This document shows positions 1-8,495 of a stretch of 64,000 bases of DNA, in pieces. Made by a program: the position numbers and the translations under genes. Each line of letters starts with the position of its first letter. Position 1 is the stretch's first letter. This DNA is from Polaromonas sp. JS666 (GTDB taxonomy: Bacteria > Pseudomonadota > Gammaproteobacteria > Burkholderiales > Burkholderiaceae_C), in assembly GCF_000013865.1 (NCBI RefSeq), contig NC_007948.1:4641001-4705000 (forward strand). The letters run 5' to 3'. The notes under the pieces were generated by a model that saw only the letters and a list, made by a program, of their open reading frames with translations, was not told where the DNA came from and ran no database searches.

Positions 1-175
1 TGAAGCCGACCACATACCCGCCCAGCTTGAGGGTATTTATGCTCTCCAATGCCGCGGCCATGCCTTCACGGGTCGGGTACTTGCCCTGGCGCCGCGCAGC
101 CTCGACGATGACCTTCGCCGCAATGTGGCCTTCCAGCCAGATACTCGTCGATGGCGAATAACTTGGAACTCCGAC
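1..175 (-). pseudogene. C-terminal remnant of a LivJ-type amino-acid binding protein
   Basis: Read on the minus strand, this stretch encodes the C-terminal lobe of a branched-chain amino-acid type periplasmic binding protein (residues like EGHIAAKVIVEAARRQGK, then PTREGMAAALESI and LGGYVVGF). It is close in DNA and protein to the matching part of the intact gene at 13959-15110. The frame runs directly on from the RidA stop codon at 176-178 and has no start codon. The first two thirds of the gene are missing, so I read it as a truncated copy. The window edge hides its 3' end. An intact paralog has the same neighbourhood logic, and a complementary N-terminal stub follows the RidA gene at 32041. 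Function is unlikely unless it is translated by readthrough. Confidence 0.75.
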
Positions 176-538
176 TCAACCCAACGAGGCAATGACGGTC
201 ACCTCAACCAAGAGGTTTGCCGCTGCGAGTCGCGCCTCTACCGTAGTTCTCGCCGGTGCGGTGCGGGAGACAATCCACGATTCCCAGACTGCATTCATCG
301 CGGCGAAGTCGTCTATGTTCTTCAAATAGATGGTCGCTGAAAGGATCTGCTCGCGGTTACTGCCCGCCTCGGTTAACAGCGCGTCGACACGCGACAAGGT
401 TTCATGCATCTGAGCGGTGATGTCAGCGTTGGCATTGGCGCTGCTAGTGGCGGTCTGACCGCATAGGTAGACCAAGCCGCCATGCTGCACGATCTTGCTC
501 ATGCGTGCGTTGGTGTGCTTGCGTTCGATAGTGCTCAT
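176..538 (-). CDS. RidA family imine/enamine deaminase (cassette A)
   Basis: This 120-residue RidA/YjgF/UK114-family protein is cytoplasmic and by family knowledge hydrolyses reactive imines/enamines to keto acids and ammonia. Family features seen are the N-terminal HTNARMSKIVQHGGLVYLCG block, the central LSRVDALLTEAGSNREQIL helix and the TIYLKNIDDFAAMNAVW stretch. The ATG overlaps the stop of the dehydrogenase alpha gene as ATGA (535-538), so translation is probably coupled. Being last in an amine-dehydrogenase operon suggests it clears the imine product. The C-terminal substrate Arg of classical RidA is present as part of ARTTVEARL. Paralogs are at 18571-18939 and 31616-31984. The exact substrate is unknown. 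Confidence 0.93.
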   Translation of the reverse strand: MSTIERKHTNARMSKIVQHGGLVYLCGQTATSSANANADITAQMHETLSRVDALLTEAGSNREQILSATIYLKNIDDFAAMNAVWESWIVSRTAPARTTVEARLAAANLLVEVTVIASLG

Positions 539-1956
539 GTTGTTTCCATGGGTTCAGAGTTTTCGATGGTTGCCGTGTCGGCCAGTGCAGCAATAGATGC
601 CAGCGGCACCGGCTTCAGCGGCGACCGAATGTGATAGGCGCCGACCTCGCTTGGCGGCCTACCCAACTCCGTTGAGAGAATTTGGGTCACTGTCAGGCCA
701 CATACTCGGCCTTGGCACGGTCCCATACCACAGCGGCTGAAAAATTTGGTCTGATTTGGTCCCTGGCAGCCCAGGCGAGCCATCTCGCGGACGCGGCCAG
801 CCGTGACTTCCTCACAGCGGCAAACAACAGTCTCATCGGTAGGATCGGAAAGCCATTCGGGGGGGCGATACAGCGCGTCCAGGAAGGGCCGGATGCGTAG
901 CTGGCGTTTCAGCGTGCCGCGTGCGGACGCGGCGCGCTGTTCGCACTCCGTCACGTCTAGCCGACCCAAGGCCTGCGCAGCACCCAGCGCCGCGAGTGTG
1001 CCATTGGGTTCTGCTGCCTGTGCGCCGGCAATCGCCGCACCGTCACCGGCAACGCGAAAGCCCGCGAGCGAAGTTTCACCCCATGCATTGACTTGTGGGC
1101 GCCAGGCCAGTTGAACAAGGTCCCAATCATGGTCAACCCTTAGCAGGCGGCTGAGTTGGGTGTTGGGAACCACCCCGTGATGCAATAACACGACATCCGC
1201 GTGCAGAAGATGGTCAATACGATCGGCCTTGAACGCCAGCGCCTGAACTCGCTCGCCGCCCTCGACGCGCAAGGACGTCGCCGCAGCGAACATCGGAACG
1301 CCTGCTCGACGAAGACGCCACAGCATGCGCAGGCCTTTTGCCAAGTAGGCGTGTGCTCCCAGCGCAGCCGGCAGGTGGCGCAGGGCACGCCAGCGATTGG
1401 TTGACGGCGAAGTTTCGACGATGCCTGCCAGCGAGACTCCTGCATCCAGCAATTGACAGGCTACCAGCAGCAGCAGAGGCCCGCTCCCGGCAAGCACGAC
1501 GCGGCCGGAGGGAACGGCACTGGCACTCTTCAAAGCGATCTGAGCAGCGCCGGCGTTCAGTACACCGGGAAGCGTCCAGCCGGGGATCGGGGAGGCGCGC
1601 TCCATGGCACCGGTGGCGGCGATCAGCTGCGGCGCACGCACCTGAAATGACTGACCATCCTGTTGAGCGGTTACGGTAAGGTCGCGCGCAACGTCCCACA
1701 CCATCGCACCAAAGCGCAGCTCAACACCCGAGCGGCCGAGCCGAGCCGCCAACCCTTCCCCGTGCCGGTAATCGGGCCCGAGCAAGGCGGCTACGGATGG
1801 AGGTACTGCGGTGATGTTGCGGTAAATCTGCCCGCCCGGGCGCAACTGCTCGTCCAGCAGCAGTGTCTTCATTCCGAGCGATGCCGCCGTTAGCGCGGCC
1901 GACATGCCAGCTGGACCAGCACCGATGATCACGAGGTCGTGTGTCGACGCGCTCAT
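535..1956 (-). CDS. Amine/imino-acid dehydrogenase alpha subunit, FAD plus BFD-type [2Fe-2S] (cassette A)
   Basis: The 473-residue pyridine-nucleotide-disulfide-reductase type subunit belongs to the HcnB / opine oxidase A / D-hydroxyproline dehydrogenase alpha family. The N-terminal dinucleotide motif is VIIGAGPAGMSAA and a second Rossmann region is at RVVLAGSGPLLLL. Near the C-terminus a BFD-like iron-sulfur motif reads CRCEEVTAGRVREMARLGC followed by CGMGPCQGRVCG. Start: the ATG at 1956 overlaps the stop of the gamma gene as ATGA, and the family sequence begins there, although the frame stays open further upstream. It would assemble with the beta and gamma subunits encoded just before it to oxidise an amino-acid C-N bond. 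It is closest to the alpha subunit of cassette C and more distant from that of cassette B. Confidence 0.9.
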   Translation of the reverse strand: MSASTHDLVIIGAGPAGMSAALTAASLGMKTLLLDEQLRPGGQIYRNITAVPPSVAALLGPDYRHGEGLAARLGRSGVELRFGAMVWDVARDLTVTAQQDGQSFQVRAPQLIAATGAMERASPIPGWTLPGVLNAGAAQIALKSASAVPSGRVVLAGSGPLLLLVACQLLDAGVSLAGIVETSPSTNRWRALRHLPAALGAHAYLAKGLRMLWRLRRAGVPMFAAATSLRVEGGERVQALAFKADRIDHLLHADVVLLHHGVVPNTQLSRLLRVDHDWDLVQLAWRPQVNAWGETSLAGFRVAGDGAAIAGAQAAEPNGTLAALGAAQALGRLDVTECEQRAASARGTLKRQLRIRPFLDALYRPPEWLSDPTDETVVCRCEEVTAGRVREMARLGCQGPNQTKFFSRCGMGPCQGRVCGLTVTQILSTELGRPPSEVGAYHIRSPLKPVPLASIAALADTATIENSEPMETT

Positions 1957-2264
1957 TTCCCATCTCCCGCGCGGCGCGCGCCGGTGGGCAACCCCACCTG
2001 CATGCCGGCATTCACCCTGACCATGCAGGATTGCACGTTCTGCGCACCATCTACTTCGACCAGGCATTCGAAGCACACCCCCATGAGGCACAACGGCGCG
2101 CGCGGCTGACCCGATACGGGCGTTCGCCGGAATGGGACAATGCCCGCGTTAAGTAGTGCGGCTGCAATCGTCTCGCCCTCGCGGGCCGATATGCGCCGCC
2201 CTTCGACAAATATATCGACCACGGGCCGCTGCTCGTTTGCGGGAAGTAGCATCGTCCTAAACAT
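1953..2264 (-). CDS. Amine dehydrogenase gamma subunit, small [2Fe-2S] protein (cassette A)
   Basis: A 103-residue protein of the small ferredoxin-like subunit family found in heterotrimeric opine, hydroxyproline and cyanide-forming dehydrogenases (HcnA-like). The cluster-binding cysteines are visible as CLMGVCFEC with a fourth Cys about 12 residues on (NVQSC). Start chosen at the ATG at 2264 (MFRTMLLPANEQ), which overlaps the 3' end of the beta gene by 8 bases. The longer open frame upstream lies inside beta. Its stop overlaps the alpha start by ATGA. It probably passes electrons between the FAD centres of alpha and beta. Equivalent genes are at 20413-20769 and 29813-30124. Confidence 0.9.
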   Translation of the reverse strand: MFRTMLLPANEQRPVVDIFVEGRRISAREGETIAAALLNAGIVPFRRTPVSGQPRAPLCLMGVCFECLVEVDGAQNVQSCMVRVNAGMQVGLPTGARRAGDGK

Positions 2265-3372
2265 CGAAGCGCTCCGCTTTGAAGGTCCTGATTTCGGAAG
2301 GCTCAACGCCACCTCTCATCCAGTTCACGAGTGAACCCGCATGCATAGACGCCAAGGTGATTCCGCTGTGGCAGGTGACGAGGAACGCCCCTGGGCAATC
2401 GCTGGATGCCTGGTAGACCGGGAACCCGTCCGGGGTTAGCACACGCAGAGCGCCCCAGGCGCGGACTGCATTCACACTGGCCAGAATCGGAAAGTAGCGG
2501 CTAGCCTGACGCGCGATGCGCGCGACCTGCTCCACGGTCGTACCGTCGTTCAAACCCACGTCCTCGTGCGAATCCCCGATTTGCACCACACCTTCTGCGG
2601 TCTGACGCACGAGTTGCGACGGATGACGTAGAAAGGGTTGCACCCGCTCGGTGACCACGATTTGTCCCCGGTTGGGCATGACTGGCGCCTTCAGGCCGAC
2701 CATTGGCGCCAGGTCGCTATTCCCCAGGCCGGCGGCCAACACCACACGGTCGGCGACATGCTCGGTGCCACCGGCCCAAACGTGGAATGCGCCGGACCGG
2801 TGCTCGATCCGCTCACAATGAGTTCCGGCTATCATCTCGCCGCCACGCGACCTGAAGCCGTGTACGAGAGAACGCAAGAGTCGCATGGGACTGACATGGC
2901 CGTCCAAAGGGCTAAAAATCGCCCCTATCACTTCGGGTCCGACAAACGGCTCCATCTCGCGCAGGGCGCGGGGATCAAGCACTTCATACGGGTAGGGCCC
3001 GCCAATGGAGTCCCGTAGCAACTCAAGATCGGACACGCGGCGGGCCAGATCTTGCTCATCCAGGCACATCGTCACTCCGCCAATCTGCGAGAGTTCGACG
3101 TCAATCCCGGTTAATTCGGCCAACTCCCGTGCGAAGCCTGGCCAACACTGGACCGCAGCCCTGCTCCAGCGGGCATAGTCGATGTTGCCTAAACCCTTCC
3201 CTGACGCCCAGACAAGACCGAAATTGCCGCGCGCGGCGCGAAATGCGTCATCGCCTTCATCAAGCAGGCGCACCCGTTCGCCGGATGTGGCCAGGCCGTA
3301 TGCGATAGCCATGCCGACGACGCCGCCACCCACTACCAACGTATCAACGTCGCGAACTGTCTTCAACGTCAT
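2257..3372 (-). CDS. Amine dehydrogenase beta subunit, DAO-type FAD oxidoreductase (cassette A)
   Basis: This 371-residue D-amino-acid-oxidase-fold (GlpD/DadA-like) flavoprotein is the catalytic subunit type of opine and D-hydroxyproline dehydrogenases. The FAD motif VVGGGVVGMAIAYGLA starts at about residue 12. The RGNFGLVWASGKGLG stretch at about residue 48 recurs in all three paralogs here. The C-terminal FLVTCHSGITLASMHAG block is the second FAD-contacting region of the fold. The ATG directly follows the TAA of the ABC ATPase gene (3373) and the 3' end overlaps gamma, so it is operonic. The oxidised substrate is expected to be a secondary amine or cyclic imino acid. That is inferred from the family and context. 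Confidence 0.9.
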   Translation of the reverse strand: MTLKTVRDVDTLVVGGGVVGMAIAYGLATSGERVRLLDEGDDAFRAARGNFGLVWASGKGLGNIDYARWSRAAVQCWPGFARELAELTGIDVELSQIGGVTMCLDEQDLARRVSDLELLRDSIGGPYPYEVLDPRALREMEPFVGPEVIGAIFSPLDGHVSPMRLLRSLVHGFRSRGGEMIAGTHCERIEHRSGAFHVWAGGTEHVADRVVLAAGLGNSDLAPMVGLKAPVMPNRGQIVVTERVQPFLRHPSQLVRQTAEGVVQIGDSHEDVGLNDGTTVEQVARIARQASRYFPILASVNAVRAWGALRVLTPDGFPVYQASSDCPGAFLVTCHSGITLASMHAGSLVNWMRGGVEPSEIRTFKAERFDV

Positions 3373-4350
3373 TTAAGCAGCCACTGCATGACAGGCAACG
3401 GTGTGCCTTTCGGCAACCTCGAGCATCTTTGGCGTCTCTGAGCATTGCGGCATAGCGAGATGGCAACGCGGGGCAAAGCGGCACCCCGGGGGCGGATTGA
3501 CCGGTTTGGCAAGTTCGCCCATGATCTCAACCGGTTTCCGCCGGTAGGCAGGATCAGGCACTGGAACCGCCGCCACCAACGCGCGCGTATAAGGATGCCT
3601 TGGCGAATTCACGAGGTCGTGCGAGCTGGCTACTTCCACGAGCTGTCCGAGATACATCACCATCACCCGGTCGCAAAGATGAGTGAGGATTGAGAGGTCA
3701 TGCGACACGTAGAGGCATGAGAAATTGAGCCGGGTCGAGAGGTCGCGCAACAAGTCCATGACGCCCGCGCGAATTGATACGTCAAGCATGGAAACCGGCT
3801 CATCAGCAATCACCAATCTCGGTTCCGGAACCAGCGCGGACGCAATGCCGACGCGTTGACGCTCGCCGCCGCTCAACTGGTGTGGGTACCGCTGCGCGTA
3901 CCGCTCCGGGGGAAGCCCGACCAATGCCAACATTTCAGGAACACGACGCGCAATCTCGACCTCGTCCCACAGCTTGAGGGCGCGCGGCGCTTCGGCCACG
4001 ATGTCGAAGACCTTCAGCCGCGGGTTGAGCGAGTCGAAAGGATCCTGAAAGATCAGCTGAACTTGGGCGCGATAGCGAGCAAGCGCTGTCTTACTCAGAT
4101 GTGTGACGTCCTCTCCGTCAAACAGGATTTTCCCGCTCGTTGCATCGTCAAGCTTCGAGATGAGGTTGCAAGTGGTGGACTTGCCACAACCGGATTCGCC
4201 CACGATACCCAGTATCTCGCCTTCGCCAATAGAAAAGCTCACGTCTTCGACCGGTTTAATCCAGTTGGACGGTTGCCGACGCAGCACGGCGCCGAGATCG
4301 CGTCCGAGACTGAAGTGCTTTGTTAGGTGTTCTACGCTTAAGAGTGCCAT
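3373..4350 (-). CDS. ABC transporter ATPase, Dpp/OppF type
   Basis: A 325-residue oligopeptide-class ABC ATPase. Visible motifs are Walker [10 protein letters not shown], the signature LSGGERQRVGIASAL and Walker B RLVIADEPVSMLD, followed by a switch His region (YVSHDLSIL). The C-terminal extension PGCRFAPRCHLAMPQC is the cysteine-rich tail typical of DppD/DppF-like subunits. Its start overlaps the 3' end of the partner ATPase gene by 13 bases, so the two are translated together as the usual heterodimer. It energises uptake through the permeases at 5344-6279 and 7454-8431, with a family-5 binding protein supplying substrate. Confidence 0.95.
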   Translation of the reverse strand: MALLSVEHLTKHFSLGRDLGAVLRRQPSNWIKPVEDVSFSIGEGEILGIVGESGCGKSTTCNLISKLDDATSGKILFDGEDVTHLSKTALARYRAQVQLIFQDPFDSLNPRLKVFDIVAEAPRALKLWDEVEIARRVPEMLALVGLPPERYAQRYPHQLSGGERQRVGIASALVPEPRLVIADEPVSMLDVSIRAGVMDLLRDLSTRLNFSCLYVSHDLSILTHLCDRVMVMYLGQLVEVASSHDLVNSPRHPYTRALVAAVPVPDPAYRRKPVEIMGELAKPVNPPPGCRFAPRCHLAMPQCSETPKMLEVAERHTVACHAVAA

Positions 4351-5342
4351 GTCAACTTCTTCGCTGCGGCGGCGCGCATATATTCGATATCAGCCGTACG
4401 TATGCAGGCTGAAATGTGATCGGGTCCGACTTTGATGAGGGCTGGCCGCCGCGCATGACAAGTCTCAAGCGCGAACGGACACCGCTCGCCAAAGCCACAT
4501 CCTTTGGGAGGGTCCGACAAGTCTGGTGGCGACCCGGGTATGGAAATTAGCTCGCGCCCCAATTCAAGAATGCTGGGGAACGCATTCTTGAGGCCAAGGG
4601 TGTATGGATGCTGAGAAGCAGCGAACAGCGCCGTAGTCGGCGCACTTTCGACCATTCGTCCGGAATACATTACACCGACCCGATCTGCCGTTTCAGCAAT
4701 CACTCCGATGTCGTGCGTGATCAGCAGAATCGACGACTTGATCCGTTGGCGGATTTCCCGGATGCGGCCCAGAAGCCTTTCCTGAACCAGCACATCCAAA
4801 CCAGTGGTCGGCTCGTCCATCACCAGCAGCGCGGGCTCGAAGGCTAAGGCCATCGCGATCATCGCGCGTTGGCGCATGCCGCCCGAGAACTGGTGTGGGA
4901 ACCGGTCCATCAGCTCCGACTGAAGGCCGACGATGTCGAAAAGTTCGGCGACACGTTCGCGGGCCTTGCCCGCGGACGCTTTCGAGTGAGCGCGGATTGC
5001 CTCAACAATCTGTGCTCCCACGCGCTGCACCGGGTTGAGCGAGTTCTGCGCGCTCTGCGGCACCAACGCGATCTCGCGCATCAGAATCTCGCGCCGAAAG
5101 CGTGCCGGCGCCATCGTGAGCAAGTCGTGCTCCCGGAAGCGCAGCACATCCGCCTCGATCCGGGCGGTTGGCGGCAGCAGCCGCAACAAAGCCTTGACGA
5201 CCGTCGATTTTCCGCAACCGGACTCGCCGACCAGACCAAAGACTTCAGATTCGTTGATTGCCAGATCGAGTCCGTCGACGGCGCGCACATCTCCGTGGGC
5301 GCTCCGATAAGTCACTCGCAGATTGCGGGCTTCGAGCAACAT
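4338..5342 (-). CDS. ABC transporter ATPase, Dpp/OppD type
   Basis: A 334-residue ABC ATPase of the peptide/nickel class. Walker A is GESGCGKST, the signature is [15 protein letters not shown], Walker B is [12 protein letters not shown], and the oligopeptide-type C-terminal motif is [15 protein letters not shown]. Start chosen at the ATG at 5342 (MLLEARNL), one base after the TAA of the permease gene at 5344-5346. The open frame extends 11 codons further upstream, but that part lies inside the permease gene. It pairs with the ATPase at 3373-4350. The transported compound is probably a dipeptide-like or N-substituted amino acid, judged from the oxidase and enolase in the same operon. Confidence 0.95.
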   Translation of the reverse strand: MLLEARNLRVTYRSAHGDVRAVDGLDLAINESEVFGLVGESGCGKSTVVKALLRLLPPTARIEADVLRFREHDLLTMAPARFRREILMREIALVPQSAQNSLNPVQRVGAQIVEAIRAHSKASAGKARERVAELFDIVGLQSELMDRFPHQFSGGMRQRAMIAMALAFEPALLVMDEPTTGLDVLVQERLLGRIREIRQRIKSSILLITHDIGVIAETADRVGVMYSGRMVESAPTTALFAASQHPYTLGLKNAFPSILELGRELISIPGSPPDLSDPPKGCGFGERCPFALETCHARRPALIKVGPDHISACIRTADIEYMRAAAAKKLTWHS

Positions 5343-5343
5343 G

Positions 5344-6279
5344 TTAGCGGTCCCCCAATCGTGGGTTAGCGACAACTTCGTAAGCGCGGCTCACGAACAC
5401 GAAGGCGCTGACGAGCAACACGATCGCTCCCGATGGCGCGATGAACCACCACCAGGCGCTGCGCGTGTAGCCTGATGCCCATAGGTCCTGCAGGATGCTG
5501 CCCCACGTTATCGCGTTGGGGTCACTGAAGCCCAGGAAGCTGGCAGAGGCTTCGGTCACAATCGCCCAGGCAATGTTGAACGAGGTGTAAAGCAGCAGCA
5601 GCGGCAGGATGTTAGGGGCAATGTGCCGATAGATGATGCGCATGTCGCTCGCGCCTCGTGCCTTTGCGAACGCTACAAATTGGCGCTGCTTGATCGCCAT
5701 CGTCTGGGCGCGGACTACGCGCGCGGATGTGCGCCAGACAATCACCACGATCGCCAGCATCACGAAGCCGATGGAACGCCCGAACAGAGAGATCAATACG
5801 ATGATGAAGGGAAGGAACGGCATGCCATAGACGATGTCGGTCAGCCGCATCAGCACGTTGTCCACGCGTCCGCCGTAGTAGCCGGAAATCAGTCCGATGT
5901 TGGCGCCGATGACAATGGAGATGAGCCCGCTGACGAGCCCGATGATCATGGTCGTGCGTGTCGCCACGATCATCTGTGAGAGGAGGTCACGCGCGAGATT
6001 GGTCGTGCCGAGCGGAAACTCCAAACTGGGACGCTGTAGCACGGCCATGCGTCCGTCGGCCATCCGTAGCGACTCGTAGGGATCGTGCGGGATCAGCCAC
6101 GGGCCGAACACTGCCACGAGCGCCGCGACAACGATCACCACAGCGCCGAAGCTACCCAGTCGGTCCGCTCGAATGACCCGCAAATTGTTGGCCAGCTCGC
6201 GGCGTAGCACGCCCGCCCAGCGCAGCGCCCGGCCTCCGGCAGGGGTCGCGGCGGGGGCCTTGAGAGATTTGCGGTTCAC
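5344..6279 (-). CDS. ABC transporter permease, DppC type
   Basis: A 311-residue inner-membrane permease of the binding-protein-dependent family. There is an N-terminal transmembrane segment (GAVVIVVAALVAVFGPWLI), then a LISIVIGANIGLISGYYGG region. The EAA-loop motif that contacts the ATPase reads EARG-like here (VAFAKARGASDMRIIYRHIAPN). Start is GTG at 6279, overlapping the TGA of the enolase gene (GTGA), so expression is probably coupled. The order permease B, enolase, permease C, ATPase D, ATPase F places a metabolic enzyme between the two permease genes, which is uncommon for Dpp-type operons. It forms the channel with 7454-8431. Confidence 0.93.
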   Translation of the reverse strand: MNRKSLKAPAATPAGGRALRWAGVLRRELANNLRVIRADRLGSFGAVVIVVAALVAVFGPWLIPHDPYESLRMADGRMAVLQRPSLEFPLGTTNLARDLLSQMIVATRTTMIIGLVSGLISIVIGANIGLISGYYGGRVDNVLMRLTDIVYGMPFLPFIIVLISLFGRSIGFVMLAIVVIVWRTSARVVRAQTMAIKQRQFVAFAKARGASDMRIIYRHIAPNILPLLLLYTSFNIAWAIVTEASASFLGFSDPNAITWGSILQDLWASGYTRSAWWWFIAPSGAIVLLVSAFVFVSRAYEVVANPRLGDR

Positions 6280-7457
6280 CGTTGTGCCCCAAGAATGAAG
6301 CTGTCCACTGCCAGGCGGCGAACGTGAGGCTCGTCAACCTGGATACCCAAGCCGGTAGTGCCGGGAAAGTGCACTACCCCATCGCGCACAAACGAAGAAA
6401 AATCGGTGGGATCCTCCGCGAGGCGCAAGGTGGACATGTAGGCGTGCCCAAAGTCAACAAGGTTTCCAATAGTCACGGCGTGCTGCAACGAAGCCGCCTG
6501 CGTGATACCGAACTCCAGCATCGAATTCATGTAGCAGCGAATCCCGAAGGCCTCTGCCACCGCGGCGATGCGTTGGGCACGCAGAGGCCCGCCGTTCTTG
6601 CTGCTCTTGATGCTGAAGACACTGGCGGCCCCGAGACTAGCGATGCGGGCGGCGTGCGCGAGTCCAACCACCGACTCGTCGGCTGATATCTGCAACGTGC
6701 TGCCACTCGCCAGCAGCGCCATACCCTCGAGGTCGTCCTTCACTACGGGCTGTTCGACGAACGCAAGTTGAGAGCCTCGGACCCCGTCCAGGAACTCTCG
6801 CGCTTCGTCACGGCTCCAGCCCTGGTTGGCGTCGGCGATGAGCGCTACACGTTTCCCGTAGCGGGCCTCGAGCGTAGCAACCCGCTGCACCTCATCACGC
6901 ACCGGTGACGTGCCCATCTTTAGCATGAAGCTCGAAAAACCTTGAGCCGCCCGCTCGTCGATCACGCGGATATCGTCCTCGGCGGTACCATTGTTGAGTG
7001 GCCACAGTACCGGAAGCGATTTGCGTAGCGTCCCACCCAGTAGCGTTGCAACAGGTACACGCAGCCGTTTTCCGAGGAGATCGAGCAGCGCCATGCTCAC
7101 CGCACCTTTGGCACAAAGGTGCTTGGGCAGCAGTGCGTCCAGTGCCGCATCAATGCGACCCGGTTGGGGATCAGCAGAAGCGAGCACCGCCGGCAACAGC
7201 ACGTCCTTAAGAGCCCTCGCGGCGTCACCGGACGACTCTCCAGTAAAGGCCTCGCTGGGATTGGCCTCTCCCCAACCCTCAACGCCGTCGGCGTCGGTCA
7301 ATTTGAGCAACACTGCGCGTGTTGTAGCCAACGTGCCGGTGGACAGCTTGTAGGGCGTAACGAACGCAGCTTCAATTTCGAACACCTCTGCTGCGATCAC
7401 CGGCGCCATCGCCACGGTACTGAGTCTTTCTGCCATTCTGTTTCTTTCGGTCGTCAT
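6276..7457 (-). CDS. Enolase-superfamily protein, muconate-cycloisomerase/amino-acid racemase subgroup
   Basis: A 393-residue mandelate racemase / muconate lactonizing enzyme family protein, expected in the cytoplasm with one Mg2+. Metal ligands are visible in order: ADANQGW (Asp), FVEQP (Glu) and SADES (Asp). The far-side catalytic Lys is in FSIKSSKNGG. The near-side motif is FMLKMG, whereas the subgroup normally has KxK, so the first Lys is Met and only the second is kept. Members of this subgroup include dipeptide epimerases, N-succinylamino-acid racemases and betaine epimerases. Here it sits between two Dpp-type permease genes and overlaps both (ATGA at 7454-7457, GTGA at 6276-6279). A racemase/epimerase feeding the dehydrogenase is the likely role. 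The precise reaction cannot be read. Confidence 0.85.
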   Translation of the reverse strand: MTTERNRMAERLSTVAMAPVIAAEVFEIEAAFVTPYKLSTGTLATTRAVLLKLTDADGVEGWGEANPSEAFTGESSGDAARALKDVLLPAVLASADPQPGRIDAALDALLPKHLCAKGAVSMALLDLLGKRLRVPVATLLGGTLRKSLPVLWPLNNGTAEDDIRVIDERAAQGFSSFMLKMGTSPVRDEVQRVATLEARYGKRVALIADANQGWSRDEAREFLDGVRGSQLAFVEQPVVKDDLEGMALLASGSTLQISADESVVGLAHAARIASLGAASVFSIKSSKNGGPLRAQRIAAVAEAFGIRCYMNSMLEFGITQAASLQHAVTIGNLVDFGHAYMSTLRLAEDPTDFSSFVRDGVVHFPGTTGLGIQVDEPHVRRLAVDSFILGAQR

Positions 7458-8431
7458 GTGGTTCCAAGCCGGATGCGTGGGTCGAGGAGGCTATAGGAGA
7501 GATCGGTGATGAAGTTCAAACCAATCACTACTGCTGCCATTAGGAAGAATGCCGCCTGAGCGACCGGGTAGTCGTGTTGCATTGCGGCGTCGACCATGGC
7601 CTTGCCCATCCCCGGCCACGAGAAGACGGTCTCGATCACGATCTGTCCGCCGATTGCAAAGCCCAGGATCAGCGAAGAAACCGTGACCACCGCCAACAGA
7701 GCGTTGCGCGCAGCGTGGCGAAACAGCACACGGACCGGACTCAGCCCCTTCGCACGGGCGAATTCGACGAAATCCGAACCCAGCACCTCGAGCATCGAAT
7801 CGCGCATCACCAGCATCGGCGTGGACAAATAGAGCGCGGTGATCGTGAGCGTTGGCAGGACCAGGTGTTCTAGAAAATCCTTCGAAGTGATGAGCGCCCA
7901 GGTGTTACCTGGGTCGGCGCCAGGCGTGAACATCCCTCCTGACGGGAAAATCTCGAACTGATAGCTCAGCCCCATAAGCAGTAGGATCCCGATCACGAAG
8001 GGCGGTGAGGCCTGAAAAACGAGCCCCAGAACGGTGGCGCCGTTATCGAGGGGGCCGCCGCGACGTGCCGCCATAAAAATGCCAAGCACAACGCCTAGAG
8101 AAATCGCCAAGACAAGTCCGGTGCTCATCAACAGCAGCGTATTGACCAGCCAGCCCCCTAGCAAACTAGCGACCGGCTGGCCGGTGGTGAAGGACCGGCC
8201 CCACTCAAGCGTTGCCGTGTTCTTCAGGTATATGATGAATTGTTGCCACACCGGAAGATCCAAACCAAACGCCTGCTTGAGGCGGTCCTGAGCTGCCGCA
8301 TCGAGGGCGGGGCTGATGATCTGCGCAGTTGGATCACCCGGCATCATCCGGAACAGCACGAAGAGAATCACCGCCACGCCCAATAGCGTGAGCAATGCCG
8401 ACAAGAGACGGCGCAGGATATACGCAGTCAT
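7454..8431 (-). CDS. ABC transporter permease, DppB type
   Basis: A 325-residue inner-membrane permease. The classical DppB N-terminus MTAYILRRLLSALLTLLGVA is followed by the family LFRMMPGDP motif. There are further membrane spans, and the EAA loop reads FVEFARAKGLSPVRVLFRHAARN. It ends in the DLSYSLLDPRIRLG tail typical of the family. It lies 64 bases downstream of the binding protein gene and overlaps the enolase gene by ATGA. A degenerate copy of its 5' end is found at about 10895-10972, in the same position relative to the second binding protein. Confidence 0.95.
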   Translation of the reverse strand: MTAYILRRLLSALLTLLGVAVILFVLFRMMPGDPTAQIISPALDAAAQDRLKQAFGLDLPVWQQFIIYLKNTATLEWGRSFTTGQPVASLLGGWLVNTLLLMSTGLVLAISLGVVLGIFMAARRGGPLDNGATVLGLVFQASPPFVIGILLLMGLSYQFEIFPSGGMFTPGADPGNTWALITSKDFLEHLVLPTLTITALYLSTPMLVMRDSMLEVLGSDFVEFARAKGLSPVRVLFRHAARNALLAVVTVSSLILGFAIGGQIVIETVFSWPGMGKAMVDAAMQHDYPVAQAAFFLMAAVVIGLNFITDLSYSLLDPRIRLGTT

Positions 8432-8495
8432 CGCGAGCCTCCCTGATGGCCGCGGTTTCGAGTAGGGGCGTCATCCGCCCACAATGCACCGTAGA

